From Piscirickettsiaceae bacterium CG07_land_8_20_14_0_80_44_28 (GTDB lineage: Bacteria; Pseudomonadota; Gammaproteobacteria; Thiomicrospirales; Thiomicrospiraceae), in NCBI GenBank assembly GCA_002779995.1, contig PEWX01000076.1, forward strand, positions 19,685 to 83,684: a DNA stretch of 64,000 bases, in the 5' to 3' direction. Below the pieces are notes generated by a model. It worked only from the letters and a program-made list of their open reading frames with translations, did no database searches and was not told the origin of the DNA. Shown here one piece after another: positions 9,233 to 18,103 of this stretch. The first letter of the stretch is position 1, and each line of letters begins with the position of its first letter. A program made the position numbers and the translations under genes.

Positions 9233-10009
9233 ATGACGAATCAACAGTTTCAAGCCTTTTTAACCGACTTCTTTTATTCACCGCAAGGACAAGCGCTGTT
9301 AAAAGAGGAACAAGCGATTATTGATCGAACACTTAGCCAAGTGTTTGGACTTTATTTAGTTCAGTTGGGTCGAATTTGTGAAGAGGATTTGCTGGTCAAT
9401 TCACGGGTAACGAATAAAGTATTGGTGGATGACTGTTTACCCAGTGTCGCTAACAAATGCTTTATCCAGGCAGATATTGATTACTTGCCCATTAAAGCCG
9501 ATTCGATTGATGTTTTTGTCTTGCCGCATACCTTAGAATCAGTGATTGATCCTTATCATTTGTTACGTCAAGTTGATCAAATGTTAATACCGGAAGGACA
9601 TTTATTAATTACCGGATTTAATCCTTTAGGGTGCCGGACGATTTCAAATCGATTACAAAATACCCAAGGTGGATTTAAGCAGGCACATTTAATTCGGGTG
9701 CATCGATTGGTCGATTGGTTAAGTTTGCTCGGCTATGATATTGAATTAATTACATACAGTTCAGCCAGTTGCTTTAGTCAGAAACCGGCAGGACGGTGGT
9801 TGCAATCCATTGAGCAAGGTTTAGGGCGCGCCGGTTTGCACTTTGGGAACCTCTATGCAATTTTGGCCAAGAAAAGAATTTTTTCGCCGACGCCTGTTGG
9901 CTTGAATTGGCGTTTGAAAAACTGGCTGACGGTCAGCAAAGGTCAAAGACCAGTCGCCACCAGTCGCAGTCACAAGCAATCACGACAAGCTTTGAAGGAT
10001 AAAAATTAA
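9233..10009 (+). CDS. SAM-dependent methyltransferase-like protein (YafS-like)
   Basis: 258-residue class I methyltransferase-like protein. The core is recognised by [13 protein letters not shown] and the post-motif block [23 protein letters not shown]. The glycine-rich motif I is degenerate, so catalytic activity is uncertain. Its position between gloB and rnhA matches E. coli yafS, the main reason for the name. One base separates its stop from the rnhA start, so the two form an operon. The substrate is unknown. Confidence 0.72.
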   Translation: MTNQQFQAFLTDFFYSPQGQALLKEEQAIIDRTLSQVFGLYLVQLGRICEEDLLVNSRVTNKVLVDDCLPSVANKCFIQADIDYLPIKADSIDVFVLPHTLESVIDPYHLLRQVDQMLIPEGHLLITGFNPLGCRTISNRLQNTQGGFKQAHLIRVHRLVDWLSLLGYDIELITYSSASCFSQKPAGRWLQSIEQGLGRAGLHFGNLYAILAKKRIFSPTPVGLNWRLKNWLTVSKGQRPVATSRSHKQSRQALKDKN

Positions 10010-10010
10010 C

Positions 10011-10451
10011 ATGCAAGAAGTGGAAATCTTTACCGACGGTGGATGCAGAGGTAATCCGGGTATTGGTGGTTGGGGGGCATTATTGCGCTTCGGTAATATT
10101 GAAAAGGAACTCAGTGGATCGGCGCAACAAGCAACCAATAATCGTATGGAGTTAACGGCTGCGATCGAAGCGTTGCGCGCATTAAAGCGCCCTTGTAAAG
10201 TCACCTTAACAACCGACTCGCAATATGTCAAAAATGGCGTGAGTCAGTGGATGGCAAATTGGAAGCGTAATAACTGGAAAACAGCGGCTAAAAAACCCGT
10301 TAAGAACCAAGATTTATGGCAGGCTTTAGATGAAGCTTTAGCGCAACATGAAGTCTGTTGGCAATGGGTCAAAGGCCATTCAGGCCATTCAGAGAATGAG
10401 CGGGTTGATGCTTTGGCGAATGCGGCAATGGATGCGTTGGAAACCCGCTAA
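10011..10451 (+). CDS. rnhA: Ribonuclease HI
   Basis: Degrades the RNA strand of RNA:DNA hybrids (R-loops, primers). All four catalytic acids are present: Asp in [12 protein letters not shown], Glu in [13 protein letters not shown], Asp in TTDSQYV and Asp in [10 protein letters not shown]; the handle-region basic helix ([21 protein letters not shown]) is intact. 146 residues is typical. It ends inside a strong hairpin that contains a variant of the dispersed palindrome. Confidence 0.96.
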   Translation: MQEVEIFTDGGCRGNPGIGGWGALLRFGNIEKELSGSAQQATNNRMELTAAIEALRALKRPCKVTLTTDSQYVKNGVSQWMANWKRNNWKTAAKKPVKNQDLWQALDEALAQHEVCWQWVKGHSGHSENERVDALANAAMDALETR

Positions 10452-10479
10452 AACGACCAGACCTGGTCGTTTTGGCGGG
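10444..10479. terminator. Bidirectional hairpin between rnhA and the flagellin gene
   Basis: 17-bp stem with one mismatch (10444-10460 with 10463-10479) and a 2-base loop. Its apex is CCAGACCTGG (10457-10466), a one-base variant of the dispersed palindrome. It lies between convergent genes and could stop transcription from both sides. Confidence 0.7.
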
Positions 10480-10488
10480 AAGGAGGGT

Positions 10489-11280
10489 CTAACTTAACAG
10501 CGAGAGAACGTTACTAAAGTTTTGGTTGTTTTGTGCTTGCATAGCCAAAGATGTTTGATTCAAAATTTGCAAACGAGACTGTTCCAGCACAGCACCGGCA
10601 TAATTGGTGTCGTTAATTTGGCTGCGGGTACTTTGTGTATTGATATTTTGGTTAGCGAGATTTGAAGCAGAAGCGCTTAAGCCATTTTGCTGTGCGCCAA
10701 ATTGAGCACGGCTATCGGAAACCAGTCCGAGAGCATCGGAAAGTTGTGATTGGATTGCCAACGCATTGTTTGGGTTGGAAATGTCTGCCCCTGTTAGTCC
10801 TAACGCATCGGTGGTTAGATTTGGGAGTGTTAGGCTGGCTGAGCTGTCACTGCCTAATGCAATATCAACTGAAGCGGTATCTGCATTTAACAGATTCATG
10901 CCATTGAAAGAGGTCGATTCAGCAAAGTCGTTGATACTTTTTAAGCCTTGCTGGAATTCAGCATTTAAGGCAGCTCTTTGAGAGCTGTTATAAGTCCCGT
11001 TTAATGATTGAATGCTCAGTTCACTCAAGCGTTGCAGTTGCTCAGTGATTTGGCTGGCACCGCCATCGGCAGTTTGGAGCAAATTGCCGCCGGTCGTGGC
11101 ATTTTGAATACCGATGTCTTGTGTATTAATTTTAGAGGTTAAGGATGTGACGATGGCACTACCGGCAGCATTATCTGCAGCACTGTTAATTTGTGAGCCG
11201 GAGGTCAGACTTTGATTGGTTTTATTTAAGCTGCTCATCATTGAGCTGTTATCCACTGCATTTAACGATTCGATAGCCAT
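10489..11280 (-). CDS. Compact flagellin-like protein, isolated from other flagellar genes
   Basis: 263 residues with both flagellin end domains. The N-terminus has LTSGSQINSAADNAAGSAI (usual LSSGLRINSAKDDAAGLAI) and the LQRLSELSIQS block; the C-terminus ends AMQAQNNQNFSNVLSLLS. The central variable part is very short. The extreme N-terminus (MAIESLNAVDNSS) departs from the usual INTN start. No hook, cap or chaperone gene is nearby and I see no sigma-28 site. It could be a minor filament subunit or a non-motility flagellin homologue. The ribosome site is AAGGAG 7 bases before the ATG. Confidence 0.8.
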   Translation of the reverse strand: MAIESLNAVDNSSMMSSLNKTNQSLTSGSQINSAADNAAGSAIVTSLTSKINTQDIGIQNATTGGNLLQTADGGASQITEQLQRLSELSIQSLNGTYNSSQRAALNAEFQQGLKSINDFAESTSFNGMNLLNADTASVDIALGSDSSASLTLPNLTTDALGLTGADISNPNNALAIQSQLSDALGLVSDSRAQFGAQQNGLSASASNLANQNINTQSTRSQINDTNYAGAVLEQSRLQILNQTSLAMQAQNNQNFSNVLSLLS

Positions 11281-11524
11281 GATAGACTCCTTTTCTGGGC
11301 TTTGGGAGGTGAATAGTCACACTTTAAAATAGCTGTGCTTTCATCTTTTTGTAAAATTTATTTTACCCCTTTTCATTGAAATTAAAAGATTTTTTTAATA
11401 TGGCCTTGACAGTATGTTAGCCGTCTGGTGTTTTAACGCTGTTTATTGACGGGGTAAATCGATTAAAATGCATCAGGGTTTAATCAAGGTACCCAAAATG
11501 ATAGTTTGGTTTTGAAGGAGGCAT
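11281..11524. other. 244-bp divergent intergenic region
   Basis: AT-rich spacer between the flagellin gene and the 142-residue unknown. It contains a TTGACA at 11406-11411 on the plus strand but no well-spaced -10. I see no hairpin, repeat or RNA gene. Confidence 0.4.
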
Positions 11525-11953
11525 ATGTCTTGTTGTTCGGGTCGGTATTGTCAGTTTCAGTTTCCGGAAGGACCGCCATTAACGGATTATCCGGTGACTC
11601 AATTGTCGGCGAATTATTTATTTTTACCTTATGGTACCTTGTTGGAGGAAGAAGAAGTCATTCGAATTTGGACTGAATCGGGTAAGACAGAAACGGTGAT
11701 TTTGGAACAAAAAATTCCGCTGACGATTCTCCCGGGTGGGCCTGTTGCGAAACAAGGCGAGCCGTTTTTACCTTGGCAGTTGATTGCATTGGATTCGGGA
11801 ATGGAATTAGAAACCATTGAGAATTGGATAAGTCACCCGTTACATAACCCAGACGCAGAAGCGGTCGTTTTGAAGTTTCGACACCCCATTGTTATGAAAA
11901 CCAGTCTAAAAGTGTGGTGGTTGAAATGTCTGTATAAAATACGAAATTTGTGA
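11525..11953 (+). CDS. Hypothetical protein, 142 residues, Cys-rich N-terminus
   Basis: Not recognised. A strong GAAGGAGG ribosome site 4 bases before ATG supports expression. The N-terminus MSCCSGRYCQF has three Cys in a CC-x4-C spacing, an acidic run LLEEEEV follows, and the last 20 residues are basic (KVWWLKCLYKIRNL). No signal peptide or clear membrane segment. It lies alone between the divergent flagellin gene and the convergent amtB gene. The Cys cluster could bind a metal, but nothing shows this directly. Confidence 0.6.
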   Translation: MSCCSGRYCQFQFPEGPPLTDYPVTQLSANYLFLPYGTLLEEEEVIRIWTESGKTETVILEQKIPLTILPGGPVAKQGEPFLPWQLIALDSGMELETIENWISHPLHNPDAEAVVLKFRHPIVMKTSLKVWWLKCLYKIRNL

Positions 11954-11984
11954 CGTTTGACGTTTTTAAGGAGTTTTCTGAAAT

Positions 11985-12008
11985 AAAAAACCCCTGCATA
12001 GGCAGGGG
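11985..12008 (-). terminator. Rho-independent terminator of amtB
   Basis: CCCCTGC (11991-11997) pairs with GCAGGGG (12002-12008) across a 4-base loop. On the minus strand it is followed by six T (11985-11990), 25 bp after the amtB stop. Confidence 0.85.
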
Positions 12009-12033
12009 TCTGATCGTTAAGCGTGTTATCCGC

Positions 12034-13278
12034 TTATTTAGAGAACTCTGGGTAGGCTTCCATGCCACACTCAGATTGGTCAGCACCTTCGAACTCATCT
12101 TCTTCAGAGATTCGAATGCCCATGACCGCTTTAACGATGCTCCAGACAATCAAGCTTGCGATGAAGACCCAGGCAAAGATTGAAATAATACCAATTAACT
12201 GTGCAACCAAGCTAGCATCAGGATTGGTGAAGGTCACAGCGATTAGACCATAAATCCCAACCACCCCATGCACTGAGATAGCACCAACCGGATCGTCAAT
12301 TTTCAACTTGGTATCCAATACGATGATGGCAATCACAACAATCATCCCGCCCACTAAACCAATCAGGGTGGCTTCTAAAGCACTCGGTGTTAAAGGTTCT
12401 GCTGTAATGGCAACAAGACCCGCTAATGCACCATTTAACATCATGGTTAAGTCAGCCTTACCAAACTTGATTTTAGACACAGCGAGCGCACCAACAACCC
12501 CGGCAGCAGCAGCTAGAAGCGTGTTGACAAAGATCATTGCAACAGCATTCGCTTCTTCTACGTTTGAGATTTTAAGCTCAGAACCCCCGTTAAATCCAAA
12601 CCAGCCTAACCATAGGATAAAGGTTCCTAAAGTCGCTAAAGGTAGGTTTGCACCCGGGATTGCACGAGACTCTCCATCCGGACCATATTTACCTTTACGA
12701 GCGCCAAGTAAGAGCACGCCAGCCAAAGCTGCTGCTGCACCAGCCATGTGAACAACCCCTGAACCGGCAAAGTCTAAGAAACCAAGACCGTCTAGGAAAC
12801 CACCGCCCCATTTCCAAAAACCTTGGACAGGATAGATAACAGAGGTAAAGACAATGGCAAACACAAAGAATGACATTAACTTCATCCGCTCTGCAACCGC
12901 ACCCGAAACAACCGACATCGCTGTGGCAACAAAGACCACTTGGAAGAAGAAGTCAGACATGTTTGAGTAGTAAGGTGCATCATCACCACCGGCAATAACC
13001 GCAGTCGTTGCATTGTCACCGCTGATTAAAAAGCTTAATCCGGGGATAACGGAGTTGAGTGAATCGCCATACATAATGTTATAACCCACTAACATATACA
13101 TAATACAAGCGATGGCAAATAGCCCAATGTTTTTCGCTAAAATTTCAGTGGTGTTCTTTGAGCGAACCAGTCCTGCTTCCAGCATTGCAAAACCGGCAGC
13201 CATCCACATGACCAGAGCGCCGGACATTAGAAAGTAGAAAGTATCTAATGCGTAGCTTAATTCTAATATTTGTTCCAT
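12034..13278 (-). CDS. amtB: Ammonium transporter
   Basis: Inner-membrane Amt/Rh channel for ammonium uptake, 414 residues with 11 predicted membrane helices. The pore twin histidines are visible in GSGVVHMAGAAAA and AISVHGVVGIYG, with the selectivity-gate segment ending WKWGGGFLDGLGFLDFAG. There is no cleavable signal; the mature type starts with LDTFYFLMSGALVMW. Lies 49 bp downstream of glnK on the same strand, the classical pair in which GlnK blocks the channel when nitrogen is plentiful. Transcribed from the sigma-54-type promoter upstream of glnK. Confidence 0.95.
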   Translation of the reverse strand: MEQILELSYALDTFYFLMSGALVMWMAAGFAMLEAGLVRSKNTTEILAKNIGLFAIACIMYMLVGYNIMYGDSLNSVIPGLSFLISGDNATTAVIAGGDDAPYYSNMSDFFFQVVFVATAMSVVSGAVAERMKLMSFFVFAIVFTSVIYPVQGFWKWGGGFLDGLGFLDFAGSGVVHMAGAAAALAGVLLLGARKGKYGPDGESRAIPGANLPLATLGTFILWLGWFGFNGGSELKISNVEEANAVAMIFVNTLLAAAAGVVGALAVSKIKFGKADLTMMLNGALAGLVAITAEPLTPSALEATLIGLVGGMIVVIAIIVLDTKLKIDDPVGAISVHGVVGIYGLIAVTFTNPDASLVAQLIGIISIFAWVFIASLIVWSIVKAVMGIRISEEDEFEGADQSECGMEAYPEFSK

Positions 13279-13327
13279 AATTAAAGTTCCTTATCGTTTA
13301 ACAAAAGATGCGTGGAGAAAGTCTTAT

Positions 13328-13681
<354 letters not shown>

Positions 13682-13710
13682 TTAATTGAAAAAATGTTCA
13701 AACGGACTAA

Positions 13711-13726
13711 AGCTTTGTGTGTGCCA
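13711..13726 (-). promoter_or_regulatory. Sigma-54 (RpoN) promoter of glnK-amtB
   Basis: On the minus strand the site reads TGGCACACACAAAGCT. The GG (-24) and GC (-12) dinucleotides are exactly 10 bp apart, matching TGGCAC-N7-GCW. It lies 45 bp upstream of the glnK start. Sigma-54 control by NtrC is the known rule for glnK-amtB. Confidence 0.75.
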
Positions 13727-13800
13727 TAAGGTAAAAAACTTTTTTAAACAAGAGGTTATACCTTTTTTGGTTAAAATTGTATGGGGTAGTAATGTTTGAA

Positions 13801-13828
13801 TGGTGCAGTCTTGTTTTTTTATGGTGCA
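13801..13828 (-). promoter_or_regulatory. Two NtrC-like half-sites upstream of the glnK promoter
   Basis: TGCACCA occurs twice on the minus strand (13807-13801 and 13828-13822), exactly 21 bp apart, about 75-100 bp upstream of the sigma-54 site. TGCACC is the half-site of the NtrC dyad. The arrangement as direct repeats two helical turns apart is not the textbook dyad, so the call is tentative. The sites also overlap the likely promoter area of the divergent methyltransferase gene. Confidence 0.45.
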
Positions 13829-13843
13829 AAATAAGAGGTGATG

Positions 13844-14620
13844 ATGAAGCGCGTTCCTAAAATTGTGTTGGCTTTATTGATTCAAGGGTTGGCGCTGCTC
13901 ATTTTGGCAGCCGTAGTAAAGGGGGCAAGTTATTGGGTAACGCCTCCTTATCCGCTCTGGGCGCTAGCGGTTGCGCAAGGGGTTTTAGCGGCTTTTTTAA
14001 GCTGCCGATTGGGTTTGCCGTGTTGGTGGCGCTTGATTCAATTTGGTTTGCCTGTCGGGCTTTATTTTGGCTTGCATTTTCAAATTAACCCTTGGTGGGC
14101 ATTGTTGATATTTGTGGTGCTTTGGATGATCTTTTTTAATGCCATTAAAGAGAGAGTTCCATTATATTTAACCAATAGCACGACCCGTCAGGCATTGAAG
14201 AAATTGATAAAAAGAAGGCAGCAAGTTCGGTTTTTAGATTTGGGTTGTGGGTTAGGAGGCAACGTGGTGTTCATGAGTCAGCTGGTGAACGTTGAGCGTG
14301 CAGATGGTGTTGAAACAGCGCCTATTCCGTATTTGGTCTCGAAGTTTTTTACGTTATTACGTGGTGGTCAGGTCTTTGCGATGGATATTTGGAAAACGCA
14401 ATTAGGGTATTACGATGTGGTTTATGCCTTTTTGTCCCCCGACCCCATGCCGAAATTGTGGCAAAAAGTCATTGCCGAAATGCACCCGGATGCTATTTTC
14501 GTGTCGAACAGTTTTGCGGTGCCTGAGGTTGAACCATCGGAAATATGGGAACTGGATGATCGTCGAAAAACCAAATTATATTTATACCGAATGCAAGATT
14601 TTCAGGCCAAAATGGGTTAA
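13844..14620 (+). CDS. Membrane-anchored class I SAM-dependent methyltransferase
   Basis: 258 residues. The first about 105 form three or four hydrophobic segments. The rest is a Rossmann methyltransferase domain with motif I FLDLGCGLGGNV (about residues 130-141), an acidic ribose-binding position in DGVETAP, and the DVVYAFLSPDPMPKLW block. It probably works at the inner face of the membrane; the substrate is unknown. Three in-frame starts are possible (GTG 13838, ATG 13841, ATG 13844); AAGAGG at 13833 suits 13844 best. Followed after 65 bp by glnE; between them is a copy of the dispersed palindrome. Confidence 0.75.
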   Translation: MKRVPKIVLALLIQGLALLILAAVVKGASYWVTPPYPLWALAVAQGVLAAFLSCRLGLPCWWRLIQFGLPVGLYFGLHFQINPWWALLIFVVLWMIFFNAIKERVPLYLTNSTTRQALKKLIKRRQQVRFLDLGCGLGGNVVFMSQLVNVERADGVETAPIPYLVSKFFTLLRGGQVFAMDIWKTQLGYYDVVYAFLSPDPMPKLWQKVIAEMHPDAIFVSNSFAVPEVEPSEIWELDDRRKTKLYLYRMQDFQAKMG

Positions 14621-14645
14621 AAATGCCCAGGCCTGGCTGTTTTTA
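14618..14645. repeat. CCAGGCCTGG palindrome between the methyltransferase gene and glnE
   Basis: Core at 14627-14636, flanked by an A-rich left side and CTGTTTTTA on the right. It starts within the stop codon of the upstream gene and may act as a terminator hairpin. Confidence 0.8.
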
Positions 14646-14685
14646 ATCCTTTTTAGCGGCCTAATGGTTAAGGAAGAGAGAAAAA

Positions 14686-17439
14686 ATGACAATGCCGATT
14701 TCTATTGAAAAAATCCGGGCGTGGAGTTTGTTTGTTGAACGTGAAGGACGTCGCTTTCCTGAGTTATTGGCGTCATCGCATTGGCAGCATGCCTATCAAG
14801 CGGATGCGCTTCAACATAAGGTGACGCAAGCCATTAAAGCCTGTGACAGCTTGGTGTCTCTGAATCAAACATTGCGTACACTTCGCCGTGCCGAAATGGT
14901 GCGCATTGCGATTCGAGACTTGAATGGTTTGGCGAGTGTGGATGAAACGCTGCATGATTTATCAGATTTAGCTGATGCGTTAGTGGCGTCAACCGTTGAT
15001 TGGCATTACCAGCAAATGATTTTGAAATCCGGCACGCCGATAGGGGCGGAGTCGGGTGAGCCACAAACATTATTAGTATTAGCTATGGGAAAGCTTGGCG
15101 GGCAGGAACTCAATTTTTCGTCCGATATTGATTTGATTTTTGTGTATCCGGAAAAGGGTCAAACCCAAGGAGGGGTTAGAAATATTCCGAATGATCATTT
15201 TTTTATTCGCTTAGGACAAGCGGTTAATAAGTCTCTGACCGAATTAACTCACGATGGCATGGTGTATCGAGTTGATATGCGCTTGCGACCTTTTGGACAG
15301 TCAGGGCCTTTAGCCGTTAGTTTTACTGAGATGGAGAATTATTATCAAATTCATGGTCGAGCATGGGAACGCTATGCCTTGGTTAAGGCACGAATAATTG
15401 CAGGAGACCCTAAAAAAGGGCGTGAACTGTTTGAGATTCTCAGGCCTTTTATTTATCGAAAATATGTCGATTTCTCGGCGATTGAATCGTTACGAGAATT
15501 AAAGGTGATGATCAATACAGAGGTCAAGAAAAAAGATAAACATCGTAATATCAAACTCGGTCCCGGCGGGATTCGAGAAATAGAATTTATTGTTCAAGCA
15601 TTTCAATTGGTACATGGTGGGCGCGATCTGTTACTACAAGGTCGCCAATTGGTGCCGATGTTGCAAACCTTAGGGGATAGGCAGTATATGGATTCACATC
15701 CTCAGCAAGGTTTGTTGGCTGCCTATTATTTTTTGCGTAAAGCCGAGAATCATTTACAAGAGTGGAACGATCAACAAACCCATGATCTACCTGTGGATGA
15801 AGGCCAGCAAACAGCCCTGGCCAACTCGATGGGGTTTGAAAATTATGACGATTTTTTTGAAGTGCTGTCACAGCATTTGCAGTTTGTTCAGTCGGAGTTT
15901 GATAGCGTTTTTGCGGAAGATACGATTGCAGAAACCGACAACGAAGATACCCGTTTAAAAGAAGCGTGTTTATCAGATCAAATTGACGTTGAAGTGCTGG
16001 TAAATCAAGGCTTAGCCAAACCAGAAGCCTTAGAGCAACTTTTAAATCAGTTTTTTAGCTCGCGTGCTTATACGCATGCCAGTGCAGATGCCGTCAGTCG
16101 TTTTAAAGCGGTGTTGCCGGGTATTTTGACAGGTTTAAAGCAGATTGAAGATCCGGTGGTGGCGCTGGAACGCGCCTTAAAAGTCATCAGCAGTGTGATG
16201 AACCGGAGTGTTTATTTAGTCTTACTGAAAGAAAATACTCAAGCCATTCCGCACTTATTGCAACTGTGTTCTCTCAGCGCTTGGACCGCAGAAATGTTGG
16301 TTAAATATCCGGCGCTTTTGGATCAATTGCTTGACGAACGAATTTTGTATGAGCCATTAAAACTGACCGAACTCAAAGCAGAAGCAATGAAAATATTGGC
16401 CGAAAATGCATTGGATGATGAAGCCTTTATGAATCAATTGCGACAATGGAAGCATTCGCAAGTGTTTCGAGTGGCAGCGGCCGATATCACCGGCCATTTG
16501 CCGATAATGAAGGTAAGTGATTATTTGACTTGGATTGCAGAGGCCGTTTTGGAGGTGACCACGCAATATGCTTGGCAATTTATGCAACATCGCAATGGAC
16601 TGCCGGGCGGGGTAGCGTCAACCGAGGATTTACCTTTTTTGATTATTGGTTATGGCAAACTCGGTGGGATTGAGTTGGGTTATGGTTCCGACTTGGATAT
16701 TGTTTTTCTTTATGATGACGTTGAACCATCAGCGAAAAGCCAAGGAAAGAAGCCATTGGAAAATAATTTATATTTTATCCGAATGACACAAAAAATTATT
16801 TCATTGTTAACAACCTTTATGCCATCCGGCACTTTATATGAAGTGGATACACGATTAAGACCGAATGGTGCCAGCGGCATGATTGTAACGGATCTGGCCG
16901 CATTTCAGGCTTACCAACAAAATAAGGCCTGGGTGTGGGAGCATCAAGCCTTGGTTAGAACGCGTGCGATTGTTGGTTCTAAAAAGCTCAAAGCGAGCTT
17001 TGAAACCTTTAAGCAGCAATTTATTTCTCAAGCGCGTTCTTTAACCGCATTGAGAAAAGAAGTGGTTGAAATGCGTCAAAAAATGCAAACGTCTTTAGAT
17101 AAAACCAATGCGGATGAATTTGATTTAAAGCAAGGTGCGGGTGGGATTGTCGATATTGAATTTTTGGTGCAGTATGTGGTGTTAGGCTATGCCCATCAGT
17201 TTAATCGGTTGACTTTTTGGTCGGACAATATTCGGCTATTAGAAGAAATCAAAACCATCGGTATTTTGCCGGAAGCAGAGGTCGAAAATTTAGAAGAAGT
17301 CTATCGCCAATATCGTGCGACTTATCACAGATTGGCATTGCAGAATGAGAAGTCACTTGTGCCGATTGAATGGTTTTCGAGTGAAAAAGCAGCGGTGATT
17401 GCCGCTTGGAAAAAAGTGATGTTATCAACTAATTTGTGA
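14686..17439 (+). CDS. glnE: Bifunctional glutamine synthetase adenylyltransferase / adenylyl-removing enzyme
   Basis: 917 residues, close to the roughly 946 of E. coli GlnE. It has two nucleotidyltransferase domains: the N-terminal deadenylylating one with MGKLGGQELNFSSDIDLIF (about 135-153) and the C-terminal adenylylating one with YGKLGGIELGYGSDLDIVF (about 655-673). Each is followed by its helical domain with GPGGIREIEFIVQ and GAGGIVDIEFLVQ. It switches glutamine synthetase activity in response to PII and glutamine, which fits the nearby glnK-amtB. It ends by convergence with ppa at a double palindrome. Confidence 0.95.
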   Translation: MTMPISIEKIRAWSLFVEREGRRFPELLASSHWQHAYQADALQHKVTQAIKACDSLVSLNQTLRTLRRAEMVRIAIRDLNGLASVDETLHDLSDLADALVASTVDWHYQQMILKSGTPIGAESGEPQTLLVLAMGKLGGQELNFSSDIDLIFVYPEKGQTQGGVRNIPNDHFFIRLGQAVNKSLTELTHDGMVYRVDMRLRPFGQSGPLAVSFTEMENYYQIHGRAWERYALVKARIIAGDPKKGRELFEILRPFIYRKYVDFSAIESLRELKVMINTEVKKKDKHRNIKLGPGGIREIEFIVQAFQLVHGGRDLLLQGRQLVPMLQTLGDRQYMDSHPQQGLLAAYYFLRKAENHLQEWNDQQTHDLPVDEGQQTALANSMGFENYDDFFEVLSQHLQFVQSEFDSVFAEDTIAETDNEDTRLKEACLSDQIDVEVLVNQGLAKPEALEQLLNQFFSSRAYTHASADAVSRFKAVLPGILTGLKQIEDPVVALERALKVISSVMNRSVYLVLLKENTQAIPHLLQLCSLSAWTAEMLVKYPALLDQLLDERILYEPLKLTELKAEAMKILAENALDDEAFMNQLRQWKHSQVFRVAAADITGHLPIMKVSDYLTWIAEAVLEVTTQYAWQFMQHRNGLPGGVASTEDLPFLIIGYGKLGGIELGYGSDLDIVFLYDDVEPSAKSQGKKPLENNLYFIRMTQKIISLLTTFMPSGTLYEVDTRLRPNGASGMIVTDLAAFQAYQQNKAWVWEHQALVRTRAIVGSKKLKASFETFKQQFISQARSLTALRKEVVEMRQKMQTSLDKTNADEFDLKQGAGGIVDIEFLVQYVVLGYAHQFNRLTFWSDNIRLLEEIKTIGILPEAEVENLEEVYRQYRATYHRLALQNEKSLVPIEWFSSEKAAVIAAWKKVMLSTNL

Positions 17440-17440
17440 G

Positions 17441-17480
17441 AAAAAATGACCAGGCCTGGTAAAAACCAGGCTTGGTTTGC
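17441..17480. repeat. Tandem pair of dispersed palindromes between glnE and ppa
   Basis: CCAGGCCTGG at 17450-17459 and CCAGGCTTGG at 17466-17475 are separated by TAAAAA. Each can fold alone or the two can pair. They lie between convergent genes, so a bidirectional terminator role is likely. Confidence 0.8.
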
Positions 17481-17490
17481 ATCAGTCAGA

Positions 17491-18024
17491 CTATTTTTTT
17501 GAAGATTCGTATTGCGCAATGCCATCCAGGATTTCTTTGCGAGCCGCATCAACATCCCCCCAGCCTTCAACTTTGACCCACTTTCCGGGTTCAATGTCTT
17601 TGTAATGGCTAAAGAATAATTCAACTTGTTCCTTGAGTAATGGAATGTCTTCAACCTTTTCCACGTTTTTATAAATGGGGGTGAGTTTATCAACCGGTAC
17701 AGCAATCACTTTGGCATCTTCGCCACCATCATCGGTCATGTGAAAAATGCCAATCGGCCGACAACGAATCACAGAGCCAATCATTAATGGGTGAGGGGTA
17801 ACAACCAATACATCTACGGGATCGCCATCATTCGATAGGGTGTCGTTAATATAGCCGTAGTTTGCCGGATATTGCATGGTGGCGCCTTGAAGGCGGTCAA
17901 CCCATACTAAATCGGTTTCTTTATCCACTTCATATTTAATTGGCGGCGCAAAAGCCGGAATTTCGATAATAACGTTAATATCATTTGGTACGTCTTTGCC
18001 AGCGGCAACAGCAGCATAACCCAT
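17491..18024 (-). CDS. ppa: Inorganic pyrophosphatase, family I
   Basis: Hydrolyses pyrophosphate to phosphate in the cytoplasm and so drives biosynthetic reactions. 177 residues with the family signature DGDPVDVLV and further metal and phosphate ligands in [20 protein letters not shown] and [19 protein letters not shown]. Same strand as fbp, but the fbp terminator lies between them, so it is probably transcribed separately. Confidence 0.96.
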   Translation of the reverse strand: MGYAAVAAGKDVPNDINVIIEIPAFAPPIKYEVDKETDLVWVDRLQGATMQYPANYGYINDTLSNDGDPVDVLVVTPHPLMIGSVIRCRPIGIFHMTDDGGEDAKVIAVPVDKLTPIYKNVEKVEDIPLLKEQVELFFSHYKDIEPGKWVKVEGWGDVDAARKEILDGIAQYESSKK

Positions 18025-18056
18025 CAGTGTATCCTTTAAAGAGTTTGATTCAAACG

Positions 18057-18080
18057 AAAAACACCCGCACTAAGCGGGTG
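18057..18080 (-). terminator. Rho-independent terminator of fbp
   Basis: CACCCGC (18062-18068) pairs with GCGGGTG (18074-18080) across a 5-base loop. The minus strand then continues with a T5 tract (18057-18061), 24 bp after the fbp stop. Confidence 0.8.
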
Positions 18081-18103
18081 AATTGACTGAAGTTCCGTGT
18101 TGA

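Noticed and set aside
12308..12751. Long plus-strand open frame of 147 codons opposite amtB
   Set aside because: Low-complexity, Ala/Pro/Ser-rich product on the opposite strand of a clear amtB; a shadow of its codon pattern, without a ribosome site.
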